A DNA stretch of 64,000 nt from Kitasatospora gansuensis (GTDB lineage Bacteria > Actinomycetota > Actinomycetes > Streptomycetales > Streptomycetaceae). The position numbers and the translations under genes were made by a program. Positions within the stretch are counted from its first letter, which is position 1, and every line of letters begins with the position of its first letter. The notes beneath the pieces were generated by a model. It ran no database searches, had not been told where the DNA came from, and saw only the letters and a program-made list of their open reading frames with translations. The stretch covers positions 6,138,001-6,202,000 of the forward strand of contig NZ_JACHJR010000001.1 in NCBI RefSeq assembly GCF_014203705.1, in the 5' to 3' direction. Shown in pieces: positions 32,901-41,900 of this stretch.

Positions 32901-35900
32901 CGGCGGCCGCGCCAACCCGGTCGACCACACCGACGCGGTCTCCGCCGTCGGTGACTTCTTCCGGATGGCCGAGGGCCGGCCCGAGACGCACGACACGCCG
33001 TCCCCGCACGAGGACCGCACGCCGCCGCAGCACGAGAACGAGTCGCACGAGAACCGGCCGCACGAGGACACGGACACCGTCGAGGAGCCGTCGCCCGCGC
33101 CGCCGGTGCGCAACTCCCGGCCGCCGCTCAGTGAGGTCCCGCCCGAGAAGCGCGCCCAGATGCTCGAGTGGGCCTTCAAGGAGCAGGCCAGGAAGGACGC
33201 TTGGGGGAACACCGAGGAGCTGGATTCGCCCACGGTGAAGATTCCGCTGGAGGGCGGCGGCCACCTGACCGTCGGGCCGCGTGACAGTGACGGGCGCTAC
33301 CCGGTGACGGAGCACACGCCCAAGCTCGAACCGAAGCCGCTGACCAAGAGCGACGGTACGCCGCTGCTCGACAAGCAGAAAAAGCAGAAGTTCGGGGATC
33401 CCGAACCGGTTTTTGAGAACGGCAAACCGGTGTTCGTGGAGCGACCGCTGGAGGCCAAGACCCTCAACGAGCTGTTCGAAGGCAAGCAGCGGCCGGAGAC
33501 CGCGAATCCGACCGACGTGAAGCTGCAGCGCCCCGACAACAAGCTGGTCAGTCAGATCGAGCACGGTGGCAAGAACGGTGTGCCTGCCAAGAAGCTCGAC
33601 ATGCACTTCGACCAGGACGAGCACTCCTTCGCCCACTACTCCTTCACCAAGGGGACGAAGCCGGGTGAGGAGATCGACCCCCACCTGACGGTGGACAACG
33701 CCATGGCCACCTTGTTCGCGAAGATGGCGCCGCCGGACGGGGTGCCGGGGCGTTCCCACGACAACGCGTCGCAGTTCCTCGACGCGCGGGCCAACTCGCA
33801 GAACACGACCGATCCGATGACGAAGCTTCAGTACAACCAGATACTGAAGAACGAGCACCAGCTGGCGGAAGTCGACAACCTGCACTTCAACTTGGCCGAT
33901 CCCAAGGGCAAGAAGGTCGACCCCAACCCGCCCGTGAATCTCAAGGAGTTCACCGACTTCATCGACAGTTCCCTGGAGCACCTGGGCGCGGGCAAGGACC
34001 TCCGGGACGTCATCACCGGGTCGACCGAGCGGCTGGCCGAGGGCAAATCGGTCCAGGGCCCTGATCCCAAGAACCCTCCCCGGCCGTCGCACGTGAAGCG
34101 CGAGCTGACCTCGATGATCATGGACGAGGGCGCCAAGCCCGACTTCGCGAGGTTCGTCACCCTGGTGACCAACCGGAACGGCGTGCACGAGGTGCCGCCG
34201 CTGCTGGACAAGCTGATGCGGGACCACAACGACACCATCGGCCTCACCCGCGCGGAAATCGACCAGCTCAGGAACTCGGACAAGCTGTCCGCAGAGCTCG
34301 TGAACAGGATCGACGCGCACTTCCCGGCGGCCGACGAGCGGCTGAGGACCGCCCAGGCGGAGGTCGACGACATCAAGAAGCGGGGCAAGAGCGCCCTGGC
34401 GGCGGGCAACAAGACCTTGGCCAGGGAGATCCTCGCGGAGATGGGGCCGGCCCAGGAGAAGCTGGCCCGGGCCCAGGCCGACGCCAACGAGTACCGGTCG
34501 TCGCCAGGCGCCGGTGGCGCGGGCGCCATTCACGAGGCCATCGCCGACCACCACTGGAACACCATCAAGGAGTGGGTCCGCGACCCGCTGAGCGCCACGC
34601 CCGAACAGAGCTCCTCATCCTCGGCGCCGCCCGAGCAGAGCTCCTCGGCCTCACCCGCGCCGCCCGGCGATGCGGACCTGCCGTCCCCGGCTCCGCCCGC
34701 CGATGGGGACCTGCCGTCCCCGCGGGCCGCGAACGAGGGCGGCACCTCGCGGAGAGGCGAGCAGGACGCGCTGGAGGAGGCCGCCCTCGACCTGCGCGGG
34801 GATCCCCAGGCGGTGCTCGACCGGTTGGAGGCGAAGTTCGGCACGCCTGACGCCGGCTCCGCCGACCGGGTGCGCCAGGTGCTCGACAACGGTGGCAGCT
34901 TCGACCAGGTGCTCGGCGCGCACCTCGGGCACGCGCTGGACTCGGGCGGCTCCGGCAATCTGGTGTACGCGATGCAGAACGGTGCCTCGGCCGACACGGT
35001 CAAGTACCTGTTCGGCAGCGGTGAGCGCACACCCGACGTGGTCGGCCAGCTCGGCACGCACCCGGAGTGGGTGGACCCGAAGCAGATGGGCCGCTGGCTC
35101 ATGGGCAGCACCATGCAGGGCCGCAACGAGCCGCTGGTCCGGCTGAACGAGGGCTTGGCGCAGAGCGGGCACGGCGGCGGTTCGCTGCTCTACCTCGGTG
35201 GTGACGCCGACATCGAGCACGCGCTCTTCACCACCGGCACCAAGGACCTGACCATCGTCTCGACCGACCCGAGTGTGGCGGACCGGACGCAGTTCCTGGC
35301 GACCAACAGCGACTCCATCAAGGCGAAGCTGGAGAAGTTCGGGCCGGACCACACCGTGACCGCCGTGCCGATCGGGACGCAGGGGACGCACTTCACCGTC
35401 ACGGACGCCAGCGGCAACACCGTCGCCGATGTGCGCTACCACTCCATGACGTACGACGAGTTCCTGAAGGGTGACGGGCCGGGCGCCGGCCAGAAGTTCG
35501 ACTTCGTGATGGAGAAGGACTCCTGGTTCAGCGACTGGAAGGACCAGTCGGGTGCCTCGTTGAACCACGCCGACATCGTCGGCCGGGTCGGTGACTCGCT
35601 GAACAACGGCGGACACTGGATCGGTGGTTTCGAGCCCGGCGTGAGCGCGGGTACGGACCAGCTCTTCCACGACCGGACGAGCGAACTCACCACACACGCG
35701 AACACCCACTGGGGCGGCCAGGAGCAGCTGCACGTCCGTCAGCGGCAGGACCAGGTCGAGCTGCCGCCGCAGCAGCATTCGCCGAGTGTCCTCAAAACCT
35801 TCGAGATCGCGGATTCCGTCCTGCAGGGGCACCCGGTCGTCGAGGGCATGAGCGTGGCCGACTTCCACGAGCACATCGTGACGTCGGTCGCCGAGTACGC

Positions 35901-38900
35901 CCTCGCCTACCGGGATGAGGGTGACCGGCACACCGGCCTGGTCTCGGAGCGCCTGGCCGACTGGTTCCGGGACGGTGGCAACGAGCGTCCCGACCCGGTC
36001 GCCATCCGCGCGACCCTCGACGAGGCTCTCGCCAGGGCCGATGCGGACGAACCCTCGCCCGCGCCGCCGGGGTCCCCCGAGGAGATCCACCTCGACGCCG
36101 CCCGCTCGGGCGGAGCCGACCTGCCCACGCCCGCGCCGCCGAGCCACCCGGGAGAGAGCCGTCCGGAGCAGAACCGCCCCCGGACGGAGGACCAGCCCGC
36201 GCCTCCGCCGCCGAGCCAGGAACTGCGGTTCGGCCCGGTGTCGCGTGGCGCCGGATCGACTCCGCCTGCTGCGGGTGCTCCGGCCCCACAGCCTCGGACG
36301 GATACCCGCACTGAGCCCAGTAGCCGCCCCCACACCCAGGAGCAGCGCCAGCGCGAGCAGGAGCGCGAGCAGCGCCGGCACGAGTTCGACACCCGCGAGC
36401 ACACCACCCCGGAGACTCCGGTCGAGCCGAAGCGCGATGTGCCGACGATGGGTCAGCAGGAGCGGCTGCACACCCTCGACAACCTCAAGCCCGAGGAGCG
36501 ACGGGCACTGGCCACGGACCAGAAGTTCGTCGCCGAGCTGCGCAAGTCCTCGACGCCGGACGAGTTCGCCGAGTCGGCCGCGCACCTGCTGGTCGAGGTC
36601 GACCCCCGTACGGTGCAGGGCGGCGCGGCGCGGCACGAGGCCCAGCAGCAGTTGGCCCGGATGCTGGGTAACCCCGATGTCGCCGAGCGGATGCTCACCA
36701 ACGGTGTCGAGGTGGTGGTCGTCCCGAAGGACGTCCGGATGACCGACGTGCCGGCCTTCGCGGATCTCAACGGCCGGCGCCCGGAGGGCGAATCCGGCCA
36801 GGGCCGTGGCTGGGACGACGTCCGGGGCTCTGCCTTGAAGAAGGTGGCCATCACCGAGGAGAACCTGCTCGGCGAGAAGACCTCCATCGGTGACACCCCC
36901 CACTACGCGGACGGGTACTCGAGCACCACGCACGAATTCGCCCACGCCATCCACGAGTTCGGGCTCTCGAAGGACCAGAAGCTGGCTGTCACCGAGATCT
37001 TCGAACAGAAGAAGGCGAGCGACGGTACGTCCGACCGGCCGGTCCAGTGGCCAGACGGTCCGCGCCAGGACACGGACGGAAAGGCGATGGAGAACTACAG
37101 CTCCATCGACCAGCACGAGTACTTCGCCCAGGCCACCAACTCCTACCTGTCGACCAACCACGGCAAGGACCCGCTGACCGGCCAGGCCCGCAACAACGGC
37201 CCCCACTGGGCCGGCCGGCACGAACCGGCGCTGCACTCGATATTGGAAAACCTCTACGGCAAGGACCCGCTCGCCGCTCACCCGGGCGGCCGGGCCAACC
37301 CGGTCAACCACACCGAGGCCATGTCCGGCGTCGGCGACTTCTTCCGGATGGCCGAAGGACGGCCGGACGAGACCCCGGCTCCGCACGAGGAGCAGCCGCA
37401 CCCGGCCGCGCCGCACGACCCGGCGTCCATGCGCCCTGACGCACCGTCCGACGACGACGGGTCGCGGCCCGCGCCTCCGGGCTCGACCGCGCCCCCGGCC
37501 TCCGGTGGGTACGAGCACAAGATCGACGGCAAGAAGGCCGTCGACGCGATCGAGAAGTTCCTCGGCGACTCGAAGGAGTTCGCGCAGGTCCGCCATAAGG
37601 TCGCGAAGTACGAGCGGGCGGATCTGGTGGACGCTGACACCACCGCGATGCTGGCCCAGTACCGGCAGCAGAAGCACCTGCACGTGGACATGCTCTCCCG
37701 CAACGCGGAGGAGCTCTCCCAGACGATCGCGCGGTTGGAGGGGCAGGTCGATAAGTCGGCCGCTGATCTCGGTGCGCTGAGCCGCGCCCGGGAGCAGCAG
37801 GACCGGATGGCGATCTTCGAGCACGAGCGGCTGAAGGATACGCTGAAGGATCCGCTGAACGCACCGGAGCTGGCAGCCCGGACGTGGGCGCGGCGGGACG
37901 CGGAGGCCCGCGTCCTGCCGGGCAGCATTGAGCGCATCAAGCTCGAGCAGGCCCGTAACAATGAGCTCCTGGCCACGGCTAAGGAGCACAAGAAGAACGC
38001 CAACAAGGACACCATCGGCGTCTACACCGACCGGGTCACGGACCTTGATCGTCGCCGCACCGAGCTGGAGGGGGACCTCAAGCAGCGCGAGAAGGATTTG
38101 GCCGACGCGAGGAAGGCGCCGCAGTCTCCCGCTCCCGCTCTGCCGCCGGGCTTCCCGCCGAAGGGCGGGGTGCCCGAACCGACGACGAAGCAGGACTGGC
38201 AGAAGCTGGACAACAGCTACCGCACGGCGTTCGGCTATTCCGACCACGGTGTGCTGGGGCAGGAACCGCACGCCGAGAAGGTCGTGGTCCGGAGCGGCAA
38301 GAGGACCGAACTGGCCCCGGCGAAGGTCAACCGCAACCATGTGATCGCCGACTACATGGTGCACAAGTACGTGGCGGCGGCCGTGTTCAAGGCACGCTCG
38401 CTCGACCCGGATTCCCACCGGGCGGCGTCGGAGGCGTTCGGCGACTTCGTCACCGACATGGCGCCCGACCGGCACCGGATCTACGACAAGTACGGCAACG
38501 ACGCCGCAGGCCGCCTCGCCACGGGCGGTCTGGAGGAGGCGGTGCTGGTCCGCCGCGACCTCGAGGCCAATGAGCACACCGTGGACCTGGGAGCCACGTA
38601 CGGCAGCGCCTTCGGCAAGGCGTTCGACCTGGCCGGTGTCGGTGACCACCAGAGTGCTCTCAAGGCCCGAGCGGAGCTGGAGCACAGGCTCGGCCGGTCG
38701 GGCCTGGACGTGGTGGCGCGGCCGGAGCTGGACTCGCTCGCCAAGGCGGTCGACGGTGTCCACCCCGGCCGGCCCACCCCGGAGCAGCTCAAGGCGGTAC
38801 ACGACGCCGTGGGGCAGGTGCAGCAGAAGGTCAAGCAGCAGGCGGTCGAGGACCTGGCCCTGATCAACGGCGTCACCGGCCCCCGATTGCTGGACGACAC

Positions 38901-41900
38901 GGCGGCGGCGCTGCGTACCTCGGCCGGCAGCGGTCGCCCGCTCACGCCCGCGAGCCGGGAGCGGCTGGCCGGGCAGCTGGACGACCTGGCCGCCCGCTAC
39001 ACGAAGGCCGGCGGGAATCCGCAGGCGCTGAAGGACCTCGCCGGCGATCTGCGGACCGACCCTTCCAAGGCCGGCCCGGACCAGCTCAGGAAGCTCGCGG
39101 ACCAACTGCCGAACGACCGTGCCGCGCTGCGGCAGGGAGAGGTCACGCAGCGGCTGGGCGAGCTGGACGACTCGCAGCAGTCCAAGCTGACGCTGGACGA
39201 CGCCCGTAGCCAGCTCAAAGCTGCGGAGGAGGAGCGTGACAGTCGTCAGACGGCTCGGGACAAGGCCGACCAGCTGATGAAGGACGCCGAGGCAGCCGAG
39301 GCCAAAGCCAAGGGCGACGCCGCAGCGGAGAAGAAGGCGGCGAACGCGCTGAAGAAAGTCCAGAAGAAGCAGGAGGAAGCGCACGAGAAGCTGGCAGCCG
39401 CCGAACGGAACGTCACCACCGCCACCGCCGTGCGCGACTGGGTGCACGAGGTGTACTACAAGCAGGGCCTGGTGACCCCGAAGGAGCAGCAGGACGCTGC
39501 CCGGGTGGCATGGGCCGTTGCCGACCAGGAGCTGGTCGGTAAGCAGTACGGCGGCGCGTTCGCCCGCGCCGGGGCCGGCGAGAACCACCCGGCCGGGATG
39601 TTCGACCAGGCGCTGACCGCCAGGGTCGAGGACGTCCCGGGGCTGATCGAGGAGATCACCGCCGGGCTGTCCAACAGTGCCTCGAACCTGCGCTTCGGCG
39701 ACGAGACGGTCAACAAGTGGATCCAGAACTTCCTGGACCCGCACGTCATCCGGGATCCCGACGTGCTGACCGCTGTCGCCCACGGGCAGTTGCCGGCCGA
39801 GTCGCTCTACTCGCCGCACACGGCAGACCTGCTCCAGGCCGTGTACAGCCTGGAGGCCAACGGCCTGGCGCCGAAGGAACTGCGCGCCCTCATGGCCCCC
39901 AAGACGCAGGCCGACATGGAGAACGTGCTCACCTCGGGGAAGAAGGTCCCGAGCCCCAGCGCCGTCAACATCGGTGACGATCTGCACATCCTGGACGACA
40001 AGGCCAAGCCGGTACCGGTCTCCTCCTCCGGTGACTTCGCCAACCGTCCCGGCCAGCGGCCGGGCCCGCTCCCGGCCGGGGCCGAGGCGCTGCCCAAGCC
40101 TCCCCGGGACACTCAGGGCGTCGCGGCCGGCGGGGCGGCGAAGCATGGCCGCGACAGCGACGCGGACCAGCTCGCGGACCACCTCGCGGAGCTGAAGGTG
40201 CAGCGGCGCAACTCGGACGGCGACACGGAGATGAGGTCGCCGGCGCCTCCGGGATCCGGCCGCCAGTCGCCGTCGCCGGCGCCTCCGGGCTCGGACCCCG
40301 CCGCAACGCCGCGCGGCTTCGGCTCTGTGCATCAGGAACACGAGCAGCAGACCGCACACGAGCAGCACGACGACCAGCAGACCCCGCACGAGCCGGAGCC
40401 CCAGCACCACGAGGAGCAGCAGGCCCCGCACGAGCAGCAGGACGACCAGCCGCCCGCCGCCGCCGACGACGACCAACCGGCCGCCGAGCCGCTGCTCCCG
40501 CCGGTGGGCACGGTGGAGCGGTGGATGGTCGAGGATCCGGCGAGCCTGTTTGATCGCGTCTCGGTCTCGGTGGACTTCCCCCAGGGCGTGATGCAGCGGA
40601 TGCCGGGAGTGGACCCGCACCGGGCGAACGCCTTCATCGCCGCGGTGGAGAACAGTGGTCAGCACTGGTTCACCATGGTGCCGGACCGGAAGAACGTCGT
40701 CGCCGGCAAGAATGGCTTCGTGCTGACCCCGGCGTGGGAGAAGTACGCCGAGCACGACCCCACCTTCCCCAAGCCGCCGAAGGGCGTGGAGCTGCCCCCC
40801 GTAAAGCCCGACCACTACTACGTCTCGGGCTCGTACGTGCCGTACAAGACCGGTCACCCGGACCCGCGCGTCGAGGGCGCGATCGGCAGGACCGTCGTCC
40901 CGCTGCACCCCGACCCCTCGCGGCCCGGCGAAGGACTGGTGATGACCGGCGGCATGAACGGCTGTGCCTATGCCATCACCGACGTGAACCAGGACAGCTT
41001 CACGGTGTGGCACTTCCAGTCGTACTCGTCCAAGTCGTACCTCGGCCACACCGCCGAGTTCCGAGCGACGAAGCCCGTCAGCGACTGGTTCGGTCTGGAC
41101 GAGTACATGACGCCCGGTCAGCCGCAGCCCTACCGGGTGACCAACATCCTCAAGCATGGCCCGGCCGGCTGGGAGGTGATCAGCCACGAGGTGGTCGAAG
41201 AGACGGGTAACCATCACCGAGGGCGGCAGAACCGCCGTCCGCTGAACCTGGAGGCGCCGACCGAGGCGGACCGGGTCAGGATGACGACCGGGACCTACCA
41301 CGTCACCGCCCGCGAGCAGTTGGAGCATTTCGACCGGTCGGCCGAGATATTGACCCAGAAGCTGGACCGCAACAGCCCGACCTTCGCCATGCTGGACGGG
41401 GAGATCACCGGCCTGCGCGACAAGCTGGTCGGCCAGCTGGACACCGTCAGCCGACTCCAGCAGCCCGGGCACACTCTCCAGGAGGTCCACGACACCGCGA
41501 ACGCGCTGGCTGAGGCCGCGCCTGGACACGCGAGGGCGGCGGAGGAGAGCAGGGTGCTCATGGAGGCCTTGCTGCGGATGCTGCAGAACGAGCCCGCAGG
41601 TCCGAACAACGGGTCGTTCACCGGGCAGTCGACGCTCGACAACCTGCTCGGCGGGTTCGACCCGCAGAAGGGCGGCCACTGGATCGACCGGATGCGCAGC
41701 GACAGCGAGCGGCAGCTCGGCGTCCTGAACGCCGGGCAGACGCAGCCGGCGGGGGAGGGAACGGGCTTCGGCTCGGCCCACCCGGCTCCGCCCACGCACG
41801 AGCAGCCGTCGCACGAGCGGCCGTCGCAGGACGGTCCCGAGCCGATGGACATCGACCACCCGTCCGAGCGGGCGATGGAGCCTCCGAAGGACTCCGACGG

